Source of the DNA: Nocardia jinanensis
GTDB taxonomy: Bacteria > Actinomycetota > Actinomycetes > Mycobacteriales > Mycobacteriaceae
NCBI RefSeq assembly: GCF_014645735.1
Contig: NZ_BMMH01000008.1
Coordinates: forward strand, 1 to 64,000
DNA: 64,000 nt
Direction of reading: 5' to 3'
The position numbers were made by a program, and so were the translations under genes. Under the pieces are notes generated by a model, which saw only the letters and a program-made list of their open reading frames with translations, was not told where the DNA came from and did not search any database. Below are positions 25,097-34,299 of this stretch, piece after piece. The number at the start of each line of letters is the position of its first letter. The first letter of the stretch is position 1.

Positions 25097-25687
25097 TCAG
25101 CCCGCGCGGCGGGCCCGCAGCACGAGATCTTTGATCTGATGTCCGGCGGCGGGCCGGTTGCGATCGCGACGGTCCTCGACCTCGACGGTCCATTCGTCGC
25201 CCAAGAGTGCCACGATCTCGGACGGCTGATAGAAGTCGTAGGGATCGAAGTCGTGCGAATTCTCCTCCCGGGGCGGGAATTCGGTGGGATCGTGCGTGAC
25301 GAACAGCAGGGTTCCGCCCGGGGCCACGGTCTCGAGGAGTCCACGCAGCGTGGCGTGGTCGGATTCGTGCGCGATCGGGAAGTAGTGCGCCGACACCAGA
25401 TCGAACGAGCGCGCCGGCAGCGGCGTGACGGTGATATCGGCCCGCTGCCACGCGATCTCCGGATGCCCGGCCGCCGCCCGGTCCAGCGCCACCTGCGAGA
25501 TGTCCACCGCGGTCACCCGCCAGCCGTGTTCGGCCAGCCAGTACGCGTCCGCGCCCTCCCCGCAACCGAGGTCGAGGGCCTGCCCGGGTGTCATACCGGT
25601 CACTTCGGTGACCAGGGCATCGTTGGGCAACCCGCTGAAACGCTGTGCGCTGCCGCTGTACATATCGTCCCAGAACTGCTGGTCCAT
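25097..25687 (-). CDS. SAM-dependent methyltransferase, 196 aa
   Basis: Start MDQQFWDDMYSGSAQRFSGL with AGGAGA upstream. Motif I is ALDLGCGEGADAYWLA (residues ~38-53), followed by VTAVDISQVALDRA as the acid at the end of strand 2 and by TLLFVTHDP. It resembles the TehB/thiopurine-like class I methyltransferases that act on small molecules or metalloids. The gene is divergent from the XRE-cupin regulator, which is a likely controller of it. Confidence 0.88.
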   Translation of the reverse strand: MDQQFWDDMYSGSAQRFSGLPNDALVTEVTGMTPGQALDLGCGEGADAYWLAEHGWRVTAVDISQVALDRAAAGHPEIAWQRADITVTPLPARSFDLVSAHYFPIAHESDHATLRGLLETVAPGGTLLFVTHDPTEFPPREENSHDFDPYDFYQPSEIVALLGDEWTVEVEDRRDRNRPAAGHQIKDLVLRARRAG

Positions 25688-25744
25688 GCGTTTTCTCCTG
25701 ATGTCGTCGAGGTGCGTCACCCAGCATCCGGGCAAACCCTCGGC

Positions 25745-25779
25745 TTGACAAATTTATTTGCTATATCTGCAATAGAAGT
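25745..25779 (+). promoter_or_regulatory. leaderless promoter of the XRE-cupin gene
   Basis: TTGACA at 25745-25750, 17 bases, then TGCAAT at 25768-25773, six bases before the ATG at 25780. The stretch AATTTATTTGCTATATCTGC is strikingly A/T-rich. With this spacing transcription would begin at the start codon. The same region could also drive the divergent methyltransferase gene. Confidence 0.55.
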
Positions 25780-26361
25780 ATGGATCAGGAGTTCGGCGAG
25801 GTCATCGATGCGATCGGCCCGCGACTGCGCGAGTTACGCCGCCGCAACGGCACCACGCTGACGGCATTGTCCGAGGTCACCGGAATACCGGTGAGCACAC
25901 TGTCGCGCCTGGAATCCGGCCAGCGCAAACCCAGCCTCGAACTGTTGCTACCCCTGGCCAAGGCCCATCAGGTGCCGCTCGACGAACTGGTCGACGCACC
26001 GGAGACCGGTGATCCCCGGGTGCATTCCCGGCCGGTCACCCGGCACGGTCAGACCTTCATCCCGCTGACCCGCAGACCCGGCGGGCTACAGGCCTACAAG
26101 CAGATCCTGTCCGGTCGCGATACCGCCGAGCCCGATCCGCGCACACACGAGGGCTACCACTGGCTCTACGTGCTCAACGGCAAATTGCGGCTGATCCTGG
26201 GCGATCAGGACATGATTCTCACCCCCGGCGAGGTCGCCGAATTCGATACTCACCTGCCGCACTGGTTCGGCAATGCCGACGAGCATCCCGTCGAGTATCT
26301 GAGCATCTACGGTCCGCAGGGCGAGCGGTTCCACATCAAGGCCAGATATCGGCCCGAGTGA
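25780..26361 (+). CDS. XRE-family regulator with C-terminal cupin domain, 193 aa
   Basis: MDQEFGEVIDAIGPRLRELR, then an XRE helix-turn-helix (TLTALSEVTGIPVSTLSRLE, residues ~26-45). After a linker the last ~90 residues form a cupin (HEGYHWLYVLNGKLRLILGD with a DMILTPGEVAEFDTHLPHWF segment), the sensor domain. HTH-cupin regulators repress or activate small catabolic or stress genes in response to a small ligand. Divergent from the methyltransferase. A TTGACA-type leaderless promoter lies directly upstream. Confidence 0.9.
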   Translation: MDQEFGEVIDAIGPRLRELRRRNGTTLTALSEVTGIPVSTLSRLESGQRKPSLELLLPLAKAHQVPLDELVDAPETGDPRVHSRPVTRHGQTFIPLTRRPGGLQAYKQILSGRDTAEPDPRTHEGYHWLYVLNGKLRLILGDQDMILTPGEVAEFDTHLPHWFGNADEHPVEYLSIYGPQGERFHIKARYRPE

Positions 26362-26606
26362 TATCGACCAGCCCGTACGCTGCGGGAATGCATTTGGTTA
26401 CCGTTTCGTGATGCGCGGCGCCCGTGTCGTTTCCGAATCAGCGCGCGATTAGGCGAAATATGACTCCCCGGGTTTGCAGGACCGACATATAGCTGTGGTG
26501 TATTTCCAACGCTGTTCGAGCAGTCGGTGATGTCCTCACCGCGTACTTTGCGGTGAAAGTCGTTGCGATCCACCGGCTCTCGACCTGAGCACGGAGGACC
26601 GCAATT

Positions 26607-27149
26607 ATGGATTCTGTACCGATACGTCAGCGCTGCGCCGCACTGGTTCTCCTGACCGCCGCGGCCGGCGCCATCCTCGGAACAACGGCACCCGCCCAAG
26701 CTCAGCCGATAACCGTTCCCGGTATCGGCACCTTCGAAATTCCCGATCAGATCCCTTTGCCTGCCGGGATCCCCGGCATCGGCATACCTGCCCCACAGAT
26801 ATCGCCCGCCCCGCCCGTCGGTGATGTCGCGGTCGCGGCGGCGCGCAGCAAGCTCGGGGCGCCCTACGTCTCCGGCGGCACCGGACCGAACGTTTTCGAC
26901 TGTTCGGGTCTGGTGCAGTGGGCATATCAGCAGGCCGGGGTGCAGGTACCACGCACCAGCTGGTCTCAGCTGTCCGCCGGTACCCCGGTCGCACTGGATC
27001 AGCTACACGTCGGCGACGTGATCTCCTACAGCGGCGGCGGTCATTCCGCCCTGTACCTCGGTGACGGCCAGGTGATCCACGCCGCGACCGACACCGTGGA
27101 GATATCCCCGATGGCGTATTCGCCCGTGGTCGGAGCGCGCCGCTTCTGA
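26607..27149 (+). CDS. NlpC/P60 peptidoglycan hydrolase, RipD-like, 180 aa
   Basis: MDSVPIRQRCAALVLLTAAAG starts a signal peptide (cleavage likely after APAQA at residue ~33). A Pro-rich spacer (PGIGTFEIPDQIPLPAG) precedes the domain at ~73-180. Catalytic Cys99 is in FDCSGLV, His146 in GGHSALYLG and His158 in VIHAAT. The enzyme should cut stem peptides of the cell wall, although RipD-type relatives in mycobacteria can lose activity; here the triad residues are all present. GGAGG lies 13 bases upstream. It ends at a strong hairpin shared with the thiolase gene. Confidence 0.9.
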   Translation: MDSVPIRQRCAALVLLTAAAGAILGTTAPAQAQPITVPGIGTFEIPDQIPLPAGIPGIGIPAPQISPAPPVGDVAVAAARSKLGAPYVSGGTGPNVFDCSGLVQWAYQQAGVQVPRTSWSQLSAGTPVALDQLHVGDVISYSGGGHSALYLGDGQVIHAATDTVEISPMAYSPVVGARRF

Positions 27150-27227
27150 CTCTGGCCGCGTCGTGGTCCCGGCCGAACGGCAGCAAGCCCGGACCACAGC
27201 CTCGGGCCCACGACGCACCCGTACAGC

Positions 27228-27261
27228 ACGGCCCCGGGACGGATTTCCGTCCCGGGGCCGT
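27228..27261. terminator. bidirectional hairpin terminator
   Basis: Perfect 15-bp GC-rich stem (ACGGCCCCGGGACGG at 27228-27242, complement at 27247-27261) with a 4-base loop, between the 3' ends of two convergent genes. No T-run on either strand. Confidence 0.75.
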
Positions 27262-27270
27262 ACCGGCGGA

Positions 27271-28437
27271 TCAGAGACGTTCGATGATCGTGGCGTTGGC
27301 CAGGCCACCCGCCTCACACATCGTCTGCAACGCGTACCGGCCACCGGTCTGCTCGAGGTGGTTGACCATGGTCGCCAGGATCCGCACCCCGGAGGCACCC
27401 AGCGGATGCCCCAGCGCGATGGCCCCGCCGCGCGGGTTCAGTTTCGCGGGGTCGGCGTTCAGTTCGTGCTGCCAGACGAGCGGCACCGGCGCGAACGCCT
27501 CGTTGACCTCGTAGGCATCGATATCGTCGATCGTCAGCCCGGCCCGCTCCAGCACCTTCTTCGACGCCGGCACCGGCGCGGTCAGCATGAGCAGCGGATC
27601 GTCGCCCACCACCGCGAAGGAGTGGAAACGCGCGCGCGGCCGCAGGCCGAGCTTCGCGGCCGCCTGCTCGCTCATGATCAACGCCGCCGAGGCTCCGTCG
27701 GTGAGCGGCGAGGAGTTGCCCGGCGTGATGGACCAGTTGATCTCCGGGAACCGCCGCGTGTACTGCTCGTCGGCGAACGCCGGCTTCAGGCCCGCGAGCT
27801 TCTCGGGGGTGGACCCGGCCCGGATGGTCTCGTCCGCGGTCAGCTCACCGGCGGTGACCAGCTCTCGATCGAACCCACCGGCCGCGGCCGTCTCCGCCGC
27901 CAGCCGATGCGATCGCGCCGCGAACTCGTCCAGCGTGGCCCGGTCGAGCTTCCAGCGAGCGGCCAGGATCTCGGCGGCTACACCCTGCTGCACCAGACCT
28001 TCCGGGTACCGGTGCGCGATGGGCCCGCGGTTGGCGTCCTGACCCTGCGCGTTGGAGAACATGGGCACCCGGCTCATCGACTCCACACCACAGGCGATGG
28101 CGATATCGTAGGCGCCCGCGATCACGCCCTGAGCGGCGAAATGCGCGGCCTGCTGGGAGGAACCGCACTGCCGGTCCACGGTGGTGGCCGGTACCGATTC
28201 GGGGAACCCGGCGGCCAGCACGGCGGTCCGGGAGATATTGAAGGCCTGCTCCCCGCTCTGGGTGACGCAGCCGCCGATCACATCGTCGACCAGTGCCGGA
28301 TCCAGCTCGTTGCGCTGCAACAGTTCGGTCAGCACCCCGGCCAGCAGGGTCGCCGGATGCACCCCGGACAGCCCACCACCGGCCTTACCCTTCCCGGACG
28401 GCGTGCGAACCACATCGACGATGACTGCGGACTGCAT
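27271..28437 (-). CDS. acetyl-CoA acetyltransferase/acyltransferase (thiolase), 388 aa
   Basis: Start MQSAVIVDVVRTPSGKGKAG. The nucleophilic Cys sits in VDRQCGSSQQA (about residue 90); YEVNEAFA, ALGHPLGASG with the active His, and MCEAGGLANA with the second Cys complete the thiolase II signatures. It shortens or condenses acyl-CoA in fatty-acid or steroid catabolism. Normal length for FadA5/FadA6-type enzymes. It is a single gene here, ending against the convergent NlpC gene terminator. Confidence 0.92.
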   Translation of the reverse strand: MQSAVIVDVVRTPSGKGKAGGGLSGVHPATLLAGVLTELLQRNELDPALVDDVIGGCVTQSGEQAFNISRTAVLAAGFPESVPATTVDRQCGSSQQAAHFAAQGVIAGAYDIAIACGVESMSRVPMFSNAQGQDANRGPIAHRYPEGLVQQGVAAEILAARWKLDRATLDEFAARSHRLAAETAAAGGFDRELVTAGELTADETIRAGSTPEKLAGLKPAFADEQYTRRFPEINWSITPGNSSPLTDGASAALIMSEQAAAKLGLRPRARFHSFAVVGDDPLLMLTAPVPASKKVLERAGLTIDDIDAYEVNEAFAPVPLVWQHELNADPAKLNPRGGAIALGHPLGASGVRILATMVNHLEQTGGRYALQTMCEAGGLANATIIERL

Positions 28438-29091
28438 AGTCCCTCCTGAAATGCTCGTTCCGGCCGGTCGAGTTAATGACCGTTCATAGCTAAGTTAACA
28501 CGGATTCGCAGCGGGCGGGCCCGCCCTCCGCCGAAGGCCACCCACGATGACGAGCAGGACGACTCCGGCGCCGGCGGACTCGCCCATTGAAGGTAACCAC
28601 ACAGTCGCCCCATCCCTCGAAATCCGCCGCGACGCCGTAGCGACAGCGATCTGAACATCGCCACCATCCGACCGGCCTTCCGGCTTACTCTGCGCGAACC
28701 CTGGTCATATGTAAGATCATGCCCCGGGGAGGGCATCCGAGGAGGCGCCCGTGCCAGCACCGACACCGGCCGCGATCATTCACGGGTCGCGGATGCTGAT
28801 CAGTAGCTGGAACAATCGGCGCGACCTCTTCGACGACGCACGCTGCCGAGCGACTCACGTCGGGGCGGCCCGGCGACGTCGGTCCCTGATCCCCCCGGGG
28901 ACAACATCATTTCGCCCGTCGCGGCACCGACCGCAGTCAGCGGCGCCGGCACGGGCCGCGTCCGCGCGATCACCGAAGTGCTCGTCGGCGCAGGCCGGAC
29001 CACAACAACTGCAAACAGTGATCAGCTACACCCCACGCCCCGAGCATCCAGAGCATGGACCCCGGATACATCCGACCCCAGGGAGACGATC
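28438..29091. other. 654-bp stretch without a recognised gene
   Basis: Contains the promoter of the thiolase gene (minus strand) at its left end. A GTG at 28751 with GGAGG upstream opens a frame beginning MPAPTPAAIIHGSRMLISSW, but the rest is low-complexity Arg/Pro and does not look coding. Nothing else is supported. Confidence 0.45.
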
Positions 29092-30006
29092 ATGAGCTCG
29101 GACAACCCCTCACATTCCGGCAGGCCGGGGCTCGACGAGTTGGTCCCGTCGCGCTACGCGGTGCAGGTCGGCGATATCGAAGTGCTGGTGATCAGCGATG
29201 GGGTGCTACCGATCGGAGCCGAGACGCTCGCCTACAACGCCGACTCGGCAGACCTGGCGGCCTGGCTGGACGATATGTTCCTGCCACCGGATGTACTCGA
29301 CTGGCCGCTGAACGTCGTCGTGGTGCGCAGCGGCGAGCAGACCGTGCTCATCGACGCCGGGCTGGGATCGGAGTTCCCGGACTTCCAGCAGGCCGGGCGG
29401 TTGGCCGTGCGACTGGAGGCCGCCGGTATCGACACCGCGTCCGTGACCGACGTGGTGCTGACCCACCTGCACATGGATCACATCGGTGGGCTGCTCGGTG
29501 ACGGGTTGGGGCGCGGGCTGCGTCCGGACCTGCGGGTCCACGTGGCCGCCGCCGAGGCCGAGTTCTGGGAGTCGCCCGATTTCTCCCGCACCTCCATGCC
29601 GGCGGGAGTGCCGGACGCGCTCCGGTCGGCCGCCACGCGTTTCCTGGAGGAATACCGCGGGCGGCTGCGACCGTTCGAGACCGAGCACGAGGTGGCGCCG
29701 GGGGTGGTCGCCACGCGCACCGGCGGGCACACCCCCGGGCACAGCGTGGTCCGCCTGGCGTCCGGCGGCGACCGTCTGACGTTCGCCGGAGACGCCGTGT
29801 TCCAGGTCGCGTTCGACCGCCCCGACTGGTTCAACGGCTTCGAACACGATCCCGAGGAGGCTGCCCGCGTCCGCGTCCGTCTCTTGCAGGAGCTGGCGGC
29901 GAACCGTGAGGCGCTGGTGGCCACCCATTTGCCGTTCCCGTCCGTCTGCCACGTCGCGACCGCCGGCAACACCTTTCGTTGCGTTCCGGCCGTCTGGGAC
30001 TTCTGA
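29092..30006 (+). CDS. MBL-fold metallo-hydrolase, 304 aa
   Basis: Start MSSDNPSHSGRPGLDELVPS. The Zn-binding signature HLHMDH is at residues 125-130, with VLTxxxxDH spacing typical of the lactonase-like branch. Further ligands: the GGHTPGHSVV His and FAGDAVFQVAF Asp; a last His is in THLPFPSVCHV. The overall build resembles quorum-quenching lactonases and related hydrolases with no export signal. Substrate unknown. It is followed by a 233-bp gap and the exporter gene. Confidence 0.85.
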   Translation: MSSDNPSHSGRPGLDELVPSRYAVQVGDIEVLVISDGVLPIGAETLAYNADSADLAAWLDDMFLPPDVLDWPLNVVVVRSGEQTVLIDAGLGSEFPDFQQAGRLAVRLEAAGIDTASVTDVVLTHLHMDHIGGLLGDGLGRGLRPDLRVHVAAAEAEFWESPDFSRTSMPAGVPDALRSAATRFLEEYRGRLRPFETEHEVAPGVVATRTGGHTPGHSVVRLASGGDRLTFAGDAVFQVAFDRPDWFNGFEHDPEEAARVRVRLLQELAANREALVATHLPFPSVCHVATAGNTFRCVPAVWDF

Positions 30007-30239
30007 CCGGCTCCGGTGTCGAACGGGGGCATCGAGCCCACCATCATTTTCTCCGATGGTTCCTTTGCCGAAGCATGCGCTGGGGCCGATCCACACGGGG
30101 GCCGGCGGGTTAAGGAATTGCGCGGAATTGTCAATATTTCGTGAACCGTACGTTCGGAAACACCGGAAAGCCGCGCATTCCCCGCCTGCGGGAAAAACTA
30201 CGGATGCCTATTGGTAGTTTCGACCATTACTGTGACGCC

Positions 30240-31205
30240 GTGTCACTCTCCCCCACAGTCGACCCCGTCCTACCGAGCAGGTCAGGACGTGGATATCGAG
30301 CCCCGGGCCTTCCGGTCCACGCGCTCGTCATCGCCGCGATGATATGCATTCATCTCGGCTCGGCCACGGCCAAGAATTTGATCGAAATCGCGGGCGCCCA
30401 GACAACGGTCTGCCTGCGTATCGCCCTCGCCGGACTCCTCGCGATGCTCATCTGGCGACCGTCGCTGCGAATCGACCCCCGCGCCGTTCCCGGCATCGTC
30501 GCGCTCGGCGCCGCCATCGCGGGAATGAACCTCTGCTTCTACGCCGCCATCGAGCACATCCCGCTCGGTATGGCGGTCACCATCGAATTCCTCGGCCCGC
30601 TCTGCGTCGCCCTGCTCACCTCCTGGCGCCCGAGCAACCTGATCCTGGCCGCGACCGCGGGCGTCGGTGTACTCCTCCTGACCGATTCCGCCGGAACCGC
30701 CTCGTGGACCGGGATCGGCTTCGCGCTGCTGTCCGGACTCGGCTGGGCCGGCTACATCGTCTTCGGCAAAGCGGTCGCCCGCCACACCGCGACCAACGAC
30801 GCCCTCGCCCTCGCCCTGGGACTCGGCACCCTGGTCACGGTCCCGGTATTGCTGACCCGCGCCGAGGACCTCCCCCTCGACCCGTGGTTCCTCATCGGAG
30901 CAGTCGCCGTCGCCGTCCTCACCTCACTGGTCCCACACGCCATCGAACTCAACGCGCTACGCCGCATGGAGGTCTCGACCTTCGGCGTCATGATGAGCAT
31001 GGGGCCCGCGGTGGCCGCCCTGGCCGGGCTCCTCCTGCTCGGCGAGACATTGCGGCCGGTGCAGTGGTTGGGTATCGCCGCGGTGGTCGGCGCGAGCGCG
31101 GGCGCGACATTGCTCGCCGACCGGCACACCCCGGCTGCACCCGAAACTCCCGGGGAGCACCAGCCGATCCGGCCGACCCCCAGCGAGGCAGTTCCGGTTC
31201 CATGA
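30240..31205 (+). CDS. EamA/DMT-family exporter, RhtA-like, 321 aa
   Basis: The frame is open from 30141, but GTG at 30240 (MSLSPTVDPVLPSRSG) is the most likely start because the residues before it do not look like protein. Ten membrane segments in two EamA repeats are visible, from HALVIAAMICIHLGSATAK to WLGIAAVVGASAGATLL; the motif GMAVTIEFLGPLCVALLTS is typical of RhtA-type threonine/homoserine exporters. Acts in the cytoplasmic membrane, exporting amino acids or related metabolites. Confidence 0.82.
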   Translation: MSLSPTVDPVLPSRSGRGYRAPGLPVHALVIAAMICIHLGSATAKNLIEIAGAQTTVCLRIALAGLLAMLIWRPSLRIDPRAVPGIVALGAAIAGMNLCFYAAIEHIPLGMAVTIEFLGPLCVALLTSWRPSNLILAATAGVGVLLLTDSAGTASWTGIGFALLSGLGWAGYIVFGKAVARHTATNDALALALGLGTLVTVPVLLTRAEDLPLDPWFLIGAVAVAVLTSLVPHAIELNALRRMEVSTFGVMMSMGPAVAALAGLLLLGETLRPVQWLGIAAVVGASAGATLLADRHTPAAPETPGEHQPIRPTPSEAVPVP

Positions 31206-31291
31206 TCCAGCGCCATTATCCGTAAGGGCCGGGCGCCAGCGACCGTCTTCCCGCAGAAAGTCGCTGGCAACCGGCCCATCGATGCCGGGCC

Positions 31292-32092
31292 TCATCCGAG
31301 AGCTCGGCTTATGAGACGCAGGAGTTCCGAGGAGATCATCGGGTTCGCGGCGACGGTATGCCGAGAGACCGCACTGTGTTCTCTTCCGTCGGAATCGGTC
31401 ACCACAGCACCGCTCTCCCGAGCAATCACCACTCCGGCCGCCATGTCCCATGGCTTGTTGGACAAGATGATGCAACCGTCGGTGCGTCCCTCGGCAACCC
31501 ACGCCAGATCAACAGCAGCAGACCCGAACATTCGGACACGCTCGACGGATTCGGCGAGGGCGCGAGTAAGAGCGAACCGCTCCCGATTCGCGGCGTCGGC
31601 ACGGTCTCCGACGGCATAATCACCGATCGAGACAATGGCATCTCCCAGCCGCTGCGCCGTGCCGGTGGTGATGAGTTCATCGTTGACGAAAGCTCCCATG
31701 CCTTCACCTGCGTAATACTCGAGCCCGAGAAATGGCGCTCCGATGACCCCGATCTTCGGCTTTCCATCGTGCAGCAGAGCCAGCGAGACGGCACACAGCG
31801 GCAGGCCGTGTATGAAATTGGAGGTCCCGTCGATGGGATCGAGCGTCCACACATACTCTGTGTCCGACTCCGAGGTCGCCTGACCTTCGGTCTCTTCACC
31901 GAGAAACCCCGCCCACGGCGTCGCCGACTGGAGATGAAGGCGCACCGTGCGCTGGATCTCCAGATCCAATTCGGTCACGAAGTCGCGGTCGCCCTTCGTA
32001 TGAACTGCGCCGGGGCTGATGCTGGACAACAGATCGGCACCCTGGGCAACAGCTCTCCGCGCGATGGCCAGCAGAGTGACGGAATCGGTCAC
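31292..32092 (-). CDS. inositol monophosphatase-family phosphatase, 266 aa
   Basis: GTG start MTDSVTLLAIARRAVAQGAD, overlapping the regulator stop (GTGA). Metal-binding signatures: LGEETEG (residues ~65-71), the WTLDPIDGTSNFIHGLP motif with three Asp ligands, and NKPWDMAAG near the C-terminus. All metal ligands are present. It hydrolyses inositol phosphates, histidinol phosphate or similar. Coupled translation with a DUF5919 protein suggests that the pair acts together. Confidence 0.9.
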   Translation of the reverse strand: MTDSVTLLAIARRAVAQGADLLSSISPGAVHTKGDRDFVTELDLEIQRTVRLHLQSATPWAGFLGEETEGQATSESDTEYVWTLDPIDGTSNFIHGLPLCAVSLALLHDGKPKIGVIGAPFLGLEYYAGEGMGAFVNDELITTGTAQRLGDAIVSIGDYAVGDRADAANRERFALTRALAESVERVRMFGSAAVDLAWVAEGRTDGCIILSNKPWDMAAGVVIARESGAVVTDSDGREHSAVSRHTVAANPMISSELLRLISRALG

Positions 32093-32943
32093 TGCCGAAG
32101 CTCCTTTCCGCGCACCCACATCCCCTCGAACACTGCGGCAAATGTATCGAAGATTCCCGATGTCCCCGACCGACGTGCGACGAAAGTGGGCGAATCCAGG
32201 CCGCGTGCGAGTGGGAGATAGGGCTGCACAACACAGCGTACGGAGTTGACGATGACGATGTTGAATCGAGCGATCTCGTCATAGGTTCGAAGGCGCAGGA
32301 AGCCGTGTGGCGTCGGGGAAGAGCTACCGATCCGCTGCAAGGCCCGCATATTCAGCGCAGTGAGACCGGAGAGCGAACCGGCTTCCTGCCCTTCCTCCGA
32401 TTCACGCTGCTTGATCTGCACGCCCGCAGGATCGAGAAACAGGCACCTGATCTCAGCACCGGACTCCAGCAACCGATAGATCTCGTGTTCGGGATATTGC
32501 TGGCACATGAGGTTCAGCGAGATACCGACCATATCTATGGTGCGCGCGCGCTCGAACAACTGTTGGGGCGGCATTCGTTGCGTGAAGGCGGCGCGGCTCG
32601 GGAAGACCGATTCGACATCGGCAGTGGGAGACTCGACCCCCGGAGTCGGCTCCGGAGCGACCACGATTCTCGGAAGCACCGGGTCCGGATCGGCTCCCGC
32701 GTGATGCTGGAACAGCTCCTCCATCGACCAGCCCGGAAACATGTCCTGCAGGATGCGGCGATGGTGCGGATAGGGCAGGCCGCTGATATCCCCGGACAAC
32801 CATCGGTAGAACTGCGCTTTCTTCGGGCCGCAACCCACGATCGCTGGATCGATCTTCAGCGCATGCCGGTCGTACTCCCTGTTGAACGCCGCGACCGTTT
32901 GCAAGTGGCGTTGTTGCAAGAGCACTTTCAGGAAGGTCGCCAT
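32089..32943 (-). CDS. DUF5919-type regulator-like protein, 284 aa
   Basis: Start MATFLKVLLQQRHLQTVAAF with GGAGATGGG upstream. The N-terminal ~75 residues have a helix-turn-helix look (KKAQFYRWLSGDISGLPYPH, an XRE-like recognition pattern). The rest (FERARTIDMVGISLNLMCQQ, IRCLFLDPAGVQIKQRE, YDEIARFNIVIVN) is the phospholipase-D-like beta-strand layout found in DUF5919 proteins. It is coupled to the phosphatase by a 4-base overlap. It is probably a nucleotide- or phosphate-sensing regulator; this is inferred from layout only. Confidence 0.75.
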   Translation of the reverse strand: MATFLKVLLQQRHLQTVAAFNREYDRHALKIDPAIVGCGPKKAQFYRWLSGDISGLPYPHHRRILQDMFPGWSMEELFQHHAGADPDPVLPRIVVAPEPTPGVESPTADVESVFPSRAAFTQRMPPQQLFERARTIDMVGISLNLMCQQYPEHEIYRLLESGAEIRCLFLDPAGVQIKQRESEEGQEAGSLSGLTALNMRALQRIGSSSPTPHGFLRLRTYDEIARFNIVIVNSVRCVVQPYLPLARGLDSPTFVARRSGTSGIFDTFAAVFEGMWVRGKELRQ

Positions 32944-33192
32944 GTCCCATCTCCAGGGGTGTGGTCAACGCGGGCAGCCGAGAACAGAAGAGACGCAGAA
33001 GATATCACCGCGATGAAGCGGGGACACAGAGAGCGACGAGACGAGACCGCCCTTCCGGAGACGCTCGGGCAGTAGTTGTTCGCTGCTTTCGACAGGAGTG
33101 ATCCGGTTGGTCTCCATCAGGCAATACCCTGCCCGTCCAGAATCATTTTCAGGACGCCACTGTTCCGCATGGACGAATAGGGCGAACCGCTG

Positions 33193-33525
33193 ATGCCGCA
33201 TGCCATCGTGTTTCTGAAGCGTTCGCTCTGTGGCGTCGGCCGAGTGTTGCTCGAAACCGAATGCGGGTTGCTCGCCGCTGCGCACGGGTTCCATATTCAA
33301 CGCGTCGCGGTCCACGATCCGAGCGACCCGGTCCCGTGGACCTTGGACGAAGTCCTGAGATCGGGCCCCAGCGGAATCATCGTTCCGTCCCTGGACCACA
33401 TCGATTTCCGCGCACGTCACGTGTTGACGCGTTGTTCACTTCTGGTTGGGCGACCATACGGTTGGTATCACCGGGGCGGACTGAACCGGTACATCACCGG
33501 CTTACCGCCCGAAGACCACAGCTAG
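33193..33525 (+). CDS. hypothetical protein, 110 aa
   Basis: ATG start MPHAIVFLKRSLCGVGRVLL, divergent from the DUF5919 gene (249-bp gap). The protein has alternating strands and helices (GFHIQRVAVHDPSDPVPW, GPSGIIVPSLDHIDFRA), somewhat like the N-terminal nucleotide-binding part of small actinomycete resolvase-like proteins. No catalytic Ser or other signature can be shown. It ends ten bases before the convergent narI stop. I consider it a real gene of unknown function. Confidence 0.6.
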   Translation: MPHAIVFLKRSLCGVGRVLLETECGLLAAAHGFHIQRVAVHDPSDPVPWTLDEVLRSGPSGIIVPSLDHIDFRARHVLTRCSLLVGRPYGWYHRGGLNRYITGLPPEDHS

Positions 33526-33534
33526 GAAGTCGGA

Positions 33535-34299
33535 TTACCGAATCCGCTCCCACCCCCGCCGCTCCGGCCGGGAACCCAGTTCCCGGTCGCGGCTGCGGTA
33601 GACGATATAGGGCCTGGTCAGGTATCCGAGCGGCATCGAGAACACATGGACCAGCCGGGTGAACGGCCAGAACGCGAACAGCAGCCAGGCGGCGAGCGCA
33701 TGGAGCTGGAATCCGATGGGGGCGGCGAGGATCAGATCGGTGTCCGGGCGGAAGGACAGGATCGAGCGGAACCACGGGGAGACCGTCTGCCGATAGTCGT
33801 GGGGATGATTGTCGGCGTTGTTGACCACGGTGGTGCCGAACCCCAGGAGCAGTGTGCCGATGAGCAGCACATACATGATCTTGTCGTTGGTGGTGGTCGC
33901 GGAGAACACCGGGCCGATGGTGCGGCGGCGGTAGATGAGGATCGCGGCTCCCGCGAGGGTGGCTACTCCGGCCAGTATCCCGAGGATGGTCGACGCGGCG
34001 TGGTACACCCCCTCACCGATACCGATGCCCTCGGTCCAGCCCTCGGGTATCAACAGGCCGACGATATGGCCGAGGATCACCAGCAGGATCCCGTAGTGGA
34101 ACAGCGGGCTACCCAGCCGGAGCAGCCGGTTCTCGTAGAGCTGGGAGGAACGGGTGGTCCAGCCGAACTTGTCGTAGCGGTAGCGCCAGTAGTGGCCCAC
34201 CAGGAAAATCGCGATGGACGCGTAGGGCAGTGCGACCCACAGCAGAGTATCGCCGGCGGTGAGGTTTTCGCCCGGGGCGGCGAGCATGGTGATGTTCAT
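33535..34299 (-). CDS. narI: nitrate reductase gamma subunit NarI, cytochrome b
   Basis: MNITMLAAPGENLTAGDTLLW, then five membrane segments (ALPYASIAIFLVGHYWRYRYD, FHYGILLVILGHIVGLLIP, ASTILGILAGVATLAGAAIL, YVLLIGTLLLGFGTT and QLHALAAWLLFAFWPFTRLVHVF). The His residues in FHYGILLVILGHIVG and in QLHALAA/FTRLVHVF are the ligands of the two b-hemes. NarI takes electrons from menaquinol at the periplasmic side and passes them to NarH. ATG overlaps the narJ stop. Length (254 aa) is slightly above E. coli NarI. Confidence 0.95.
   Translation of the reverse strand: MNITMLAAPGENLTAGDTLLWVALPYASIAIFLVGHYWRYRYDKFGWTTRSSQLYENRLLRLGSPLFHYGILLVILGHIVGLLIPEGWTEGIGIGEGVYHAASTILGILAGVATLAGAAILIYRRRTIGPVFSATTTNDKIMYVLLIGTLLLGFGTTVVNNADNHPHDYRQTVSPWFRSILSFRPDTDLILAAPIGFQLHALAAWLLFAFWPFTRLVHVFSMPLGYLTRPYIVYRSRDRELGSRPERRGWERIR

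Noticed and set aside
28751..29095. Possible gene with GTG start and GGAGG upstream
   Set aside because: After about 25 residues the product is low-complexity Arg/Pro/Ser with no family resemblance.
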